A DNA stretch of 64,000 nt from Pachyseris speciosa (Eukaryota > Cnidaria > Anthozoa > Scleractinia > Pachyseridae): assembly GCA_016490735.1 (NCBI GenBank), contig JAEMWC010000015.1, positions 177,501-241,500 of the forward strand. Reading direction: 5' to 3'. The notes under the pieces were generated by a model. It made no database searches. It saw only the letters and a list, made by a program, of their open reading frames with translations, and was not told the origin of the DNA. Below are positions 1-10,164 of the stretch, one piece after another (positions within the stretch are counted from its first letter, which is position 1; every line of letters begins with the position of its first letter). The position numbers and the translations under genes are program-made.

Positions 1-427
1 TCAGGGGCACCCAACGAGCCAAATCAACCAAACGCTGTAAAAGGGCATTTTAAAGTGCCTTATGGTGTTTGAAGTCTGTTTTAAGCGATCTTTTCATAAG
101 CTAGAAGAAGTTCATCTGTTCGGATTCCCTAGCTGAAATTTTAATTGCCCGAAAATGTTAGGGAACAAAATCTTCCTTTGAGAAAATGCAAGCTGAAATG
201 GACTTTCCACGAACTTTCTAGGGAAGTATTTTCTTTTCGAAAATGCTAGCTGACGTTTTTGACTGCCAAAAACAGCAATTACGACCTTTCCGAAAACCTC
301 AGAGGCTATGATTTCCCGTTTTAGTCACGAAATTCCGAGTGCACTCTTTAATCGACGCCGAAAGCGCAAGGCGAATTACCCTCCACCGAACAGATATCTA
401 CCGAAACTTGTCGTTGGGTGCCCCTGA
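1..427. mobile_element. MITE with 17-bp terminal inverted repeats, in the Fz gene A intron
   Basis: The first 17 bases (tcaggggcacccaacga) recur as an exact reverse complement at 411-427. No coding sequence lies between. The sequence after 427 aligns with the intron of gene B from about 20909 (gccatgattttcccatcaca), which lacks this block, so it looks like an insertion made after the duplication. The element could extend left of the window. The transposon superfamily is not clear. Confidence 0.6.
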
Positions 428-1107
428 AATTTGGCCATGATTTTCCCATCACAACTTTCGTGACTACTTTACACCTGGAAAATTTCTCTCATCCTCTGCA
501 AAGGGATGGTCTCTTAGTCTTTAATCAGGCAAACAGAATTTTGGGTGCAAACAGTGAATTGACTGTATTTCTTATATTTCACAACATCCAGCAGTTTTCG
601 GTGAAAAAGGTTTTGAAGCTTTAGTGCATTCATGTCGGTTTCTGTATAATTTGCGTGCGACCGCGAACTGAAAATAGCCAGCCCTCTCGCCCTCTTATCT
701 TTGTTTTCAAGTCAGCATTTTGTTTTTATCTTTCCGACAACCTGATCTTCGTGTTTTCTCATTCTTCATTCCAATTATGCCAATTATCTCGAAGCTAGGA
801 ACAGCCTACCGTTAAACTGAGCTTCTAAGTCTTAAAATTCAAAGAGAATACCGCAGCTTCGATTAATAATTGATGTCTAAATTTATAGTTCAGCAAGACG
901 GAGCGGAACATTTTCTTCATACGTCACATTTAAGAAGTGTATATAAGACCAGACAAAGCATAAAACACTAATCGCCAGTTTCCGTTCGGAGAATATTTAT
1001 AAGAAGTTAGAAAAGGAACACATATCAAACCAAAATAAATAAAACGAACAACGCAGAGACTGAAACGAAAACATTAAAAAAAGTTTTATGGCTTGCTTTT
1101 TCAACAG

Positions 1108-1230
1108 ATGAAGTTACCGAGTGTCAGCGGGAAGCAGTCACCTCCACTTACGTCAAGTCGGCTGAACGAAGAACCACGCCCGAACGGCAGATCACAGGAA
1201 AACACGTGCGGGCAGCAAGATCCCTAAGAG
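1108..1230 (+). CDS. Fz gene A linker (stalk) exon
   Basis: The exon lies between an acceptor (tttttcaacag) and a donor (gag|gtatgtt), phase 1 to 1, 41 codons. It encodes a basic, Thr/Arg-rich linker starting DEVTE, closely matching the exon at 21612-21734 in gene B. No domain is recognised. Position between a presumed signal-anchor exon and the first CRD suggests an extracellular stalk. Confidence 0.65.
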
Positions 1231-4200
1231 GTATGTTATCTTCTAGGATACACCAGTTACACAGTTACATTCTTAATCACCATGATAGGTATGCACGAGG
1301 AAGCGTCCGGTTCTAGAATATGCTGCCCCGGTCTGGAATCCATATTTGGTTAAAGATGTGCTAGCGTTAGAAAGTGTTCAGCGAAGAGCCTCTCGGCTCG
1401 CACTCGGACAAAAACGTGGTGAGATGGAATATGAAGATCGTTTAAGGAAGCTGAAGTGGCCTACACTCGAAACACGCAGACTGTTTCTTTCTTTAGTTGA
1501 ATGATACAAGATCGTATTTGACATGAACAAACAAAACTTTGACGATTTCTTTGAATTCAACAAGTGCAATTCAACCCGCGCTAACCATCCGTATCAGCTT
1601 TATCTTAAGCCAGCAAAGTGTAATCCATATAAATACTCTTTTACTATCCGAATCGTACGGCACTGGAATAGCCTACCAGGTTCTGTTGTTGAGGCTGGGA
1701 GCCTGAGTTGTTTTAGAGTGCGCTGAAGTGCTTTTTAAATATCTGAATATGTATTATTTATTGTTATTATTGATCATTAGTTATCTAATTTACCTCTTGT
1801 AAATAGTTCTTAAAGGATTTACATTGTACATAGTTTATATTTTTTCTTTTTATTTAGGGAAACATTATAGGGTCAACCTCTAGTTTTCCTTTTCAAGATG
1901 TTTTATAATTTTTAGCTCCCCCATCTTGAATAAATACGTTATGTTATGTTAAGACTGCTTTATCATAACTTGAGGCTCCACAGTGCGAAAGACGTACACT
2001 TGAGCCGCAAAACGTATAAAAATTGTTGCGTGGACGCCTAAAATGCGGCATACTGTGCAAAGCCTGCAAGGACAAATGCATACAAAATTCTTCATTTTTA
2101 TTTGCCTAAAACAAACAAACAAACAACCAGTAACTTTCAGTCCAAAGAAACACTTTTGTATTCATCTGCATCAAGAGGATTATACAGCTATAGAGACGTC
2201 TTTTTAGGCAGACAGGACCTTACTTTGCTGTTTCATGGATAACCGTTTTTATTTTGTTTCCTCTCAGGCAGCTGTGAACTAATTACGATCCCATTTTGCC
2301 AAAATATGACTTACTCCATGGGCCAGTTCCCAAACCTCCTCAATCACCAAACACAAGGTGAAGCCAAGGCAGCAATAGCCGCCAGCAAGTTTGAAAAGCT
2401 CCTAGACAGTGGATGCTCTCCTGACATGGTACCTCTTTTGTGCTCCGCTTTAGCACCTCCTTGTAATGGGACTCGGACACCTGTAGTCCCCTGTAAAGAG
2501 CTCTGCAAGCGTGCTACCAAGAGCTGCAAGAGTCAACTGAGGAAACTTGGAATCAAGTTTGATTCTTCTATGAGATGCCGGCTTCTGCCAAAAGAGAGCT
2601 CCTCAAAGTGCTTTAAGGGATCATGGCCAAAGAACACTCTAGGTAAAAGTCCCGGTATCTAAACCAGGGGCCACTGGCATCAAATGAGCCTTAAAACCAT
2701 TATCAAGCATGATAAAAACCTCGGTTAACTTTTAATCAAGGAAGCGCGCACTTCAGTTTTCCGTCAAAATCACATCATTTCACATTTCAGATCATGCTTC
2801 AGCAGAAAACAACTCTTTTCTGTAATCAACAATTCTGATCCCCTTGAGTTTATCAGTATTTTATACTGCCAAGTGCCACCTTCGAAAAATAAAGTTGATT
2901 ATGATGATGATGATGATTATTATTATTACCATATCTACCCTCGAGGTTCTAAGGATATAAATAACGGTTCCTAAATCACTTAGAAAATGTTTTATACATT
3001 GATTAATGCCAAACCCTATTGTCTGCCACACCATAGACCATCTCAGCTACATGCTCTTCCTCCCTTGTTTCTTTCAGTTTGAGCTTGCTCATACCAGCCA
3101 CATGCTTTTGAAACCTTTTTATTGTTTCTCATCGCATTTTTCCTTGTTCACAGCGACAGGATGCAAGCCAGCGTTCTTCGCTCAATGTGCTCAATACACG
3201 AAACGTCTACCTCCCTTTAAAGTACAGTTTCCTAATTACTTCGGTCACATGAACGGGAGAAAAGCACGAGCTGGCTTCACTCGGTTTAATCCAATCTGGC
3301 CAGTCGCGCGCGAAGAATGTTCTTCCACACTGGCGCATTTCCTTTGCCACATGTACGCTCCCCTGTGTTCAAGCTCCAAGACTCGCTTACCACCGTGTAG
3401 GGAATTATGTCTGAACGCGAGGACTAAGTGTAAAATTGCTGTTAAATCCGTTAGTAAAAGGACGGGTTTCACTTGGCCCCAAGATCTCAGGTGCAAAAAC
3501 TTTCCCAGGAAAGGTACATCTCCCTGCTACATGGGGCCAACAACAGAAGTTGCCGTTACCTTGAAACCACCATTAGGTAAGGTCCAAATAGAAATCCTCC
3601 TTGATGTCCTGTTTGTCGTCACATAATTTGTAATATAAGAATACAATATGTGCACTGATATGGTGTTGGTATTAGTATGTTATAAGAAAAACGTGATATT
3701 GTTGCGGGACAGATTCATCACGCTGAACTTCTCAGAATCACTTTAGTTTTATTCTACGTAGGCCTTCAACACTCTGCTGTTGCCGGCAGCCAACTCTCCC
3801 TAAACTACACAAAACTAGCGATTAAGTACGCTCGCTCTGAGCTGTGATTGGCTGATTACTCGTTTCCTTTCTAGAACAATGGACAAAATGACAAACAAAC
3901 TTGGGTGAACGTATATTTTACTGCTCCAAGGTTGTAAAGCTAAAATAAGTTGATCAAGCGATTGTAACCAGCTTTACAAGGCTCACTTTAGTAAGATACG
4001 TTTGAGACTATAAAGTTTCTGTGCCAAATACAACTATGGCTAGTTACAGAGCTTGAAAGTTGCACACGGACGTGATCCTACAATTATCAGCAAGGAATGC
4101 AGAAAAGCTTGTGGTAACACTTGTGGTTAAACTAAATTCACGTTAATTAAATGTTCGATAAACTAATAGCTACGGAAATTTAATCATCTTTTGCGATGAC

Positions 4201-5565
4201 TGAAAGCAACGCTGTATCCAGTTGAGCAATCTCAATCTCTTTACGGTGGCCAATTTACATTATCAACTCAGTCAATAAAACCAAATTTTCGTGTGCCACT
4301 TCCCTCTCTGGATAGCAGGCTAATTGCCTCTTATCGCCGTAAAGGCCAGGGTTGGAATCTCTGCCAAAACTTTTATCGGGTTTCTTTTTCAACTGTATAA
4401 ACAAGGATGACATCTAACACCAAACAAAAAAATAATAATTATAATAAATAACTTGTATTCATGCTATTTTAAAGGGGCACTGTCACGCTGTTTGGCAACC
4501 TTATAAAAGGGAAGAAAGTGTCTTCGCATGAATTAAATTCCACTCATAATGGTCTAGTTTTGTTATTAAAGACGATTTGAAGGTACTGAAACTGTTTCCT
4601 GTCGCCTTTTGCTACGGATGGCAAGGATGGAAATGGATTGAAACTTGAAAAAATTGGCCAATTTTTTTCAATTTTTGATACTACGTCCAAAACTCACCAA
4701 GAAATTTATTATGGTTAGCCCTCCCTGATAAAATTCATTTGATATCTTCGTCGTAGTTTTACAGAAGCATTTTGTTAATGCGTAAAGCCTCAAAGTAATG
4801 ATTTTAGCCCAGAATTGACCTAAAACAGCAAAATCCTCGTGACGCTGCTCCTTTAAGTTGAACTACAGCTTGCTCATCAAGTTGAACGAACAACTGAAAC
4901 TGCAATGTCGAGCTGATTTTCTCTTGAAAGCCAAATCAGCCGCGAAATCATTTCACAATTATTCCAAAACGCACAAGCTTTTTGCTACAACGCCTCCAAC
5001 AGCTAACCTTAAAATTTCAGTTTAACGTGCTTCCTTTCGTTTGCTGGAATTTGCATGTCAAGCGTTCTGAGGTTTTTTTCTCACCTTAGAATCTGTCATA
5101 TCATAATTGTCTAGTTTCAGGGAAATGCCAGGTCATTACAGTTCCACTGTGCAAGAGTGTCCCATACAACATGACAGTGTTTCCAAACGTTTTCGGGCAC
5201 AAAACCCAAGAGGATGCAGCACTGGAAGCTCACCAGTTTTATCCGCTCGTTCAAGTAAACTGCTCAAAGGATTTGGTGTTTTTTCTATGCTCTCTGTACA
5301 CACCCCTTTGTTCAACTCTTAACTCGCCGCCACCGCCCTGCAGGGATCTTTGCTTACGAGTGAGAGAAGGTTGTCTTCCCCTGTTGCAAGAGTTTGGTTT
5401 CAGCTGGCCTGAGAGAATGGCGTGCGAACAGTTTCCCGTAATGGGTGATGATAGTATTTGCATGGACAGGGTTCAGGAGCCTACAGTCATGAGGCCCATA
5501 CCTATAGCTACAAGACCCAAGGGACCTCCGGTTACTACTCCAGCGTCACAATCAAAAACAGGTGC

Positions 5566-5609
<44 letters not shown>

Positions 5610-6346
5610 CGACGACGACGACAATGATGATGATAATGATGATGATGATGATTCGTATCTCATATTTTCGCCTCCTTTTCAGTGTTCTGTTTGCGCAGGT
5701 TCTGTAACCAGGCACGCACAGTGTTTGTGGCATAGATCTGCTGGTCCTATTTTTTTTTTTTTTATGAATATAAGTATGAGACTGGGTCTAATATTTGGCA
5801 ATCCAAGGTCTTCGCATATTTGTTCACAGTACCTCCCGAGACACAGCATTACAACTGTCCAGTTTTAATGTTTAACCAAACCATGCAACTTCTATCAGAG
5901 GTACCCGGTTGTGATAATTTTATCGTGTGCGTTTGTGTCTTACAGGGACATGCGATGCCTTGACCATCCCACTCTGTCGTGGTCTGCACTATAATATGAC
6001 GCGTTTTCCGAGCTTACTGAACCACCACAAACAAGAAGCAGCTGCCTTGGAGGTTCATCAGTTTTTTCCACTTGTTAAAGTCGGTTGTTCACCGGACTTG
6101 GCAACATTTCTTTGCTCTGTTTACGCCCCTCCCTGCAAAGGACCGCGGACGCCCTGCAGAGAGCTTTGTAACCGAGCTCAAAATAGATGTGGTAATCTGA
6201 TGAGGCGTTTCGGGTTCAGTTGGCCTGAGGGCTTGAGATGCGAGCGATTCCCCAGCTCAGCGAATGGTACTCAGTGCATTGATACACGGTCTGATGTTCA
6301 TTCTACTCCTGCTACCCAAACTAGTACTACTAATAGTAAAAAGTAA
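1108..6346 (+). CDS. Fz gene A: membrane or secreted protein with four tandem Frizzled CRDs (5' end outside window)
   Basis: Coding exons read from the sequence are 1108-1230 (linker), 2268-2642, 3154-3576, 5121-5561 and 5946-6346. Each starts 2 nt into a codon and ends 1 nt into one (phase 1 to phase 1), so all join in frame. The last ends in a stop. Each of the last four exons carries one complete Fz domain with all ten cysteines. Fz-CRDs bind Wnt lipids or act as protein-binding modules on cell surfaces. The start exon is not in the window; by analogy with paralogue gene B it should encode a short cytoplasmic tail and a signal anchor, giving a type II membrane protein. Known Fz proteins usually have one CRD, and corin has two, so four is unusual. 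No kinase, protease or seven-TM domain is visible. The stop could be bypassed at a possible donor (AAA|GTAAGA), but that would break the exon phase symmetry. Confidence 0.8.
1304..1950 (+). mobile_element. 5'-truncated LINE: reverse transcriptase C-terminus and 3' end
   Basis: Translation gives a typical non-LTR RT tail: a run resembling 'RPVLEYAAPVWNPYL', then 'ESVQRRASRLALG', then 'VRHWNSLPGSVVEAGSL' at 1655-1710. One in-frame stop lies near 1501. The 3' end is the short repeat gttatgttatgtt. In gene B the same site is uninterrupted (gaggaagaccttaagactgc near 21782), so this is a post-duplication insertion between 1303 and 1951. It split the copy-A counterpart of the ORF that ends at 21895. 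Confidence 0.8.
2268..2642 (+). CDS. Fz gene A, first Frizzled CRD exon
   Basis: Acceptor cctctcag and donor CTAG|gtaaaa, phase 1 to 1. The ten Fz cysteines are present in order: SCEL, PFCQN, SGCSPD, PLLCSA, APPCNG, VPCKE, ELCKR, KSCKS, MRCR and SKCF. The motif 'NMTYSMGQFPNLLNH' is the usual helix 1 region with an N-glycosylation sequon. This is the most diverged of the four domains: the F-S-W-P motif of helix 4 is replaced by IKFDSSM. Confidence 0.85.
3154..3576 (+). CDS. Fz gene A, second Frizzled CRD exon
   Basis: Acceptor ttgttcacag and donor TTAG|gtaagg, phase 1 to 1. All ten cysteines are seen (TGCKP, AQCAQ, EECSS, FLCHM, APLCSS, PPCRE, ELCLN, TKCKI, LRCKN, SPCYM), with a helix-4 motif GFTWPQDLRC. 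There is a longer loop before Cys3 (NGRKARAGFTRFNPIWPVAREEC) than in the sister domains. Translation upstream of 3154 lacks domain content and is intron. Confidence 0.85.
4240..4285. repeat. Fragment of the foldback repeat seen intact at 23407-23590
   Basis: The string 'ggccaatttacattatcaac' followed by 'tcagtcaataaaaccaaattttcgtg' resembles the right arm of the foldback at 23550-23600. Only one arm is present here, within the intron between CRD exons 2 and 3. Confidence 0.5.
4469..4856. mobile_element. MITE with imperfect TIRs (AAAGGGGCACTGTCACG type)
   Basis: The left end tttaaaggggcactgtcacg is mirrored by the right end cgtgacgctgctcctttaa (4838-4856), an imperfect inverted match. The 388-bp unit is AT-rich and non-coding. 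It sits in the 1.5-kb intron between CRD exons 2 and 3 of gene A. The rest of that intron (3577-4468, 4857-5120) shows nothing recognisable beyond the fragment at 4240. Confidence 0.5.
5121..5561 (+). CDS. Fz gene A, third Frizzled CRD exon with Pro/Thr-rich tail
   Basis: Acceptor gtctagtttcag and donor ACAG|gtgcaa, phase 1 to 1. The ten cysteines are KCQV, PLCKS, VNCSK, FLCSL, TPLCST, PPCRD, DLCLR, EGCLP, MACEQ and SICMD. The motifs NMTVFPN and GFSWPERM are canonical. After the domain comes a proline- and threonine-rich linker of about 30 residues. The donor abuts an (ATA)n/(GAT)n microsatellite. Confidence 0.87.
5566..5652. repeat. Compound (AAT)n/(GAC)n/(GAT)n microsatellite
   Basis: About 14 AAT units are followed by GAC and then GAT units, starting 5 bases after the splice donor of the third CRD exon. 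Readings through it give poly-Asn/Asp or poly-Ile peptides that are not genes. Confidence 0.9.
5946..6346 (+). CDS. Fz gene A, fourth Frizzled CRD and C-terminal exon
   Basis: Acceptor gtgtcttacag, then a domain with ten cysteines (GTCDA, PLCRG, VGCSP, FLCSV, APPCKG, TPCRE, ELCNR, NRCGN, LRCER, TQCID) and the motifs NMTRFPSLLNH and GFSWPEGLRC. A short Ser/Thr-rich tail ends at a stop codon. This exon is the closest relative of the only CRD exon of gene B (22113-22512), with which it shares most residues and the 3' flank. No transmembrane segment follows, consistent with a type II protein or a secreted one. Confidence 0.87.
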
Positions 6347-8260
6347 GAAAAGGTCCTCCCTGTTTTTGTGAAAGTTAAAGATCGTGGCCCAAACTGAACT
6401 ATTTTCTGTAGATATAGTGTAATAGCCTACAAGCATTTGAAAAGGATTTGTACGATATGTAAGTCTCCGACTGCTCCAATATTTGATCTGTGGAACATCG
6501 TTCACTCTAAGAGTGGCTGCAGTCTTAAGGTGGCGAGCATCAAGCTCGGGTGAAACGGCTGCAATTTGCATAATTTGATAATTTGCTAACTGGTCAGCAA
6601 TTGGATGGAAAAATAGTATACAGTTTTTCTTTTAAAAGCTGTTTTTATTCTCTATAAGTTAAACAATAGTAACTGTTGGACTTTTAATTTTGTTTTCGAT
6701 GTGTCTGCATCCTCTCTGTGCTTCTTTACATGTTTTTCGTCTCAGTTGGCAGACCTCCTTGAATGGACTTACTACTATGGGAGTGATACAGTTGACAAAC
6801 AAATGTAAAGACGAAACTCGCTCAAAACATCTTCTAAAAGCACTGCGATGTGGGAAGTTTATCATTTGCCAACGAAAATGGGATTTTTGGTTGAAACTCT
6901 TATTCACATGGTTCAACTCTCTCCACTAGAAAGTCTCCGGAAAAAGATGGATTTTCTTAGAACATTCTTCTTATTCCATTCCAACCAAAATGATCAAAAC
7001 ATTCCGGTACCGTTTCTGAAGCCATGCTTGTCCTGATCCGTTTCACGCTTTTCGATTGCTTTGACGGGAAACGCCCCTACCACAGAGAGCGTTTCGTTCC
7101 GAGTAGTTTTGTCAAGCAAATGGTTAGCTCTCTCAGACTAGACAAACCGCACTGCATTGACGGGAAACGCCCCTACCATGGGGAGAGATTTATTCCTCCC
7201 GGTTTTCGTAATCATTCAACGAACGTGTTTAAACTTTAAAAGTACGGGAAAAAGCAATCAACCTTACGTTGTATCATTCTTTTGAATGAGTGATTCACAG
7301 CGCTTTCAACGAGTTTTAGATATTTTAATTTTTGCCAACTCAATATTGCCTTGAGACGGCCTAATATTCAGCTTACCTCGAATCAGAAACGAGCGATCCT
7401 CGACAGAGCTAGTGTTGGCAGGGGGGAATGCTTTTGTTTGAAAAAGGGGAGGAGTGAAGGCGGGGCGTTGTGACTTTTCTTTTGAACTGGAAAAGGGGTT
7501 TTAGTGCGAAAAAGGGAATTTTCGATTCAGTTTCTCAACCTTTTTGCAACTGCTTGTAGCATTACATGTAATAGCCACATTTGAAAGGGCGTCACCAGAA
7601 TTCCTAGCTCTTTCCTCAGACTTTGCTCTGCCAACAATGTTACCAGTTACAAGATTATATGTCATACTCAAAGAGGAAAAAGGGCATATTGCGTCTTCGG
7701 CATATTGTTCACTGTCTTGAGAGAAGCTTTGTCGAGAGAGGGTCTCGATTTCAGTTTCGCCCAGGCTCAGACGTTTGCCGAAAAGCCAACATAAATGTCA
7801 TATTACAGCTCCTATTGTTTGTTATAACAAATTTCATTAATCTTGTCAATTAGGAAATTACTTCAAATTACTTAGTCGGTTATTCTATTGAGGTTTGGTG
7901 GCGGTGGTGGTTGCGTTGTTGTCTTGTTTGCTGAACCACTCCCGTCACAATCAACTTGTTTACCGAGGGTAACACTAACAGTCTATGACTGACAAACCTG
8001 TGGCCCTCGAAATTCCGGATCGAATTGGAATTTGGAAATGTTGGTTTTTGAGGAGAGGGGAAAACCGGAGTGCCCAGAGAAAAACGTCTCGGAGCAGAGC
8101 AGAGAATCAACAACAAACTCGCAAGCTCAGTGTGAGTCGTTTACCTGTGGCACCGTATTATGCAATACCTGGCAATATCAACATGGCTGCAAATTTAAGA
8201 ATTTGTGTGTGAATCCGGGTAATAGAGGTAATACTATAGGCAATATTATAGACATATAAT
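6347..8260. repeat. Non-coding flank of gene A, duplicated downstream of gene B (22513-25450)
   Basis: Long stretches recur in direct orientation. Examples are 'gtgtaatagc' at about 6418 and 23003, 'cgggaaacgcccctaccaca' at about 7066 and 23918, 'tcaaccttacgttgtatc' at about 7258 and 24105, and 'ccaacaatgttaccagtta' at about 7631 and 25003. Copy A carries a SINE fragment that copy B lacks, and copy B carries a LINE, a foldback and another block that copy A lacks. No supported gene lies here; short ORFs are not conserved between copies. Confidence 0.8.
8018..8125 (-). mobile_element. Fragment of the tRNA-derived SINE (body only)
   Basis: The text starting gaattggaatttggaaatg and ending caacaacaaactc matches 17081-17179 of the full SINE. 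The tRNA-like head is missing. The matching position in copy B (about 25330) lacks it. Confidence 0.65.
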
Positions 8261-8392
8261 GATCAGATACACGAATTCTTGAATATGTGGTTTGTGAAAT
8301 CAGAAACGATTAATAAAAATGCGATTGGTGTTGCTGTATTCGGCACCGCTATGCTGAGACTTTGGTTAAGAGTTGCAAAAAGGCTTTTGATT
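8245..8392. repeat. Dispersed repeat shared with 28480-28626
   Basis: Both places read 'agacatat[ac]atgatcagata', then a cacgaattcttgaat-like run, then 'aaaaatgcgat' and 'ttgctgtattcggcacc', in the same orientation with scattered substitutions. The element type is unknown. Confidence 0.65.
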
Positions 8393-8399
8393 CAGTTTG

Positions 8400-8604
8400 G
8401 CACGATGGCCTACCGTAAAAGCTCTATTAACCCCCCGGGGGGCTTATTTAATTTCAGGCCTCATTAACGGGGGGCTTATTAGAGAGGGGGGGGGCTTATT
8501 AGAGAGGGGTAGCCTGTGTGCAGACGTCTCCAATTTCCTTTGTTGCACGCGGAAAAGGGACGTCTGCGAAACAGCGTCGCTAATCGTGTTATAAGATCTT
8601 AGGA
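8400..8604. repeat. G-rich 'ggggggcttatta' repeats with an arm inverted at 18605-18661
   Basis: Three copies of a ggggggcttatt word occur at about 8436-8510. The following 57 bases (agcctgtgtgcagacgtctc onward) are the reverse complement of 18605-18661 with a few mismatches, and that copy also lies beside a gggggggcttatt run. This looks like two ends or two copies of one repeat family. Confidence 0.5.
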
Positions 8605-9240
8605 GTTATTATGGACAATGACCTGAAGTGGAACTGTCACGTTGATTACATTATTAAGAAAGCTTGTAAGAAGTTATACTCCCTTAGAGTTTTGCACAGA
8701 GCCAGAGTGAGCCAACCCAACATCTTGAGGATATACCTAAGCACAATTCGGCCAGTTTTAGATTATGCTTTACCAGTCTGGTAGGACATCCCTGCTTACC
8801 TGTCCGAAGCCATAGAGCGAGTGCAAAAAAGGGCGCTTAATATAATCTATCCCGAGGCAGAGTCATATGCTCATGCCTTACAGTTAGGTAAACTAGATAG
8901 GTTAGATGATAGAAGAGTACACTTGTGCTACAAATATATGGCGAAAATGAAGTCCCCCAGCCACCCTGTTCACCACCTGCTTCCCAGCCCACTCCTAGAC
9001 GCGCCCAACTACACCTTGAGACAGAAAACACAAAAGTATTATCTTTTCCGGAACATGCAGGTCTGTAGGACAAAGAGAGTGGAGGACTTTTTTACATTTA
9101 AATATTTTAAGTGATTCAATTGTTATTATCATTGCTATAACTGTAAATTTCTATACTTTAGATAATAGTTGCCTTAAGATTGTAAAATGTACTCGATAAT
9201 TCAGTTCTTTTTACTGCAAGAGAGTTTTATTAATAAACTA
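8605..9240 (+). mobile_element. LINE fragment: reverse transcriptase C-terminal part
   Basis: Translation shows the non-LTR RT tail: 'MDNDLKWNCHVDYIIKKA', then 'LSTIRPVLDYALPVW', an in-frame stop near 8782, then 'AIERVQKRALNIIYPEAES' and, to 9111, 'TKRVEDFFTFKYFK'. The catalytic F-A-D-D region is missing (5' truncation). The 3' end abuts another LINE in the opposite orientation at 9241. Confidence 0.85.
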
Positions 9241-9242
9241 CT

Positions 9243-10110
9243 TTATATGGCAACCTTTTTGTTGTTAATGTTGCGCTTTCCATCCACAGGGGTTGCCACA
9301 ACAACGTTGTCATCGGACAGCCCGAACGGTGGGTAAGCTTGTGGGGGGCTATAATACTCATGCATGTTGGTGAGTATTAGGTCCAGCGTAACTTTCTTTC
9401 TTGTCGGCACTTTGACTATTTGCTTCAGTCGAAAGTGGTTTAGCAAGCCATCAATGTTTAAACGGTTAAAATCCCCGGTTATCAAGAGGCCACAGTTTGG
9501 ATAACGTGTTTCCGTTAAGGTGAGGGACCGGAATAGATGATCGCGAATTAATGACGCGTCAGCCTTTGGGGGATGGTATATCACACCCGCAATAATACAG
9601 GAGAACCCGCGCGGAAGTCGATTTGGTCTTAGATAGAGCCACAGGGATTCGTGATCTTCACAGCAATTTAGATCTTTTAGCTGCTTGTATCTGCAATTTC
9701 CTTCTTGGATATAAGCACACACACCTCCGTGATCAATTACTTTTCTGTCCTTTCGCACCACAGCGAACCCGGGAATTTGTACAACGCCATCTGACACGGA
9801 GTCCTTCAGCCATGTCTCTGTAATAAACGCCAAGTTAGTGTTATGGCGGAGAATAAACTAGAGACATGACATTTGCTAACATAATTGTGGGTACTTTGGG
9901 CGTCCATACAGGATTGGTGACTCGAGTAGTATTGATACTATCGATCACAATGCGATTGTTTGTTCTGCTCCTGACAGAGGTGTCATTTTGAATATTTAAT
10001 GACGGCAAGATTGCATTATGCAAATCATCTTCTTCTTGAAGTTTTGAGTTATTGAAGCCATTTAACTGCGAAAGGTGTTTGCTCTTTTGAACTCCTCTAC
10101 CCATACAGAC
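9243..10110 (-). mobile_element. LINE fragment: apurinic-type endonuclease domain, frameshifted
   Basis: On the minus strand the first block (10152-9841) ends near 'VPTIMLANVMSL', the usual start of a LINE endonuclease. A frameshift and stop occur near 9845. The second block (9833-9243) continues with AFITETWLKD, GGVCAYI, GVIYHPP and GDFN, then LDLILTN and GLSDDNVVV, the catalytic signatures of the exo-endo-phosphatase fold. The RT portion is absent. The element ends against the DIRS fragment near 10.1 kb. Confidence 0.85.
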
Positions 10111-10164
10111 CTCAATTGAGAAGCACCACAAAGGTGGTTCACTTTCCACCATTTATAGAGTCAA

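Noticed and set aside
5458..5868. Open frames with long Asn/Asp, Ile or Met runs
   Set aside because: They read through a trinucleotide microsatellite in an intron. The real CRD exon is in another frame and ends at 5561.
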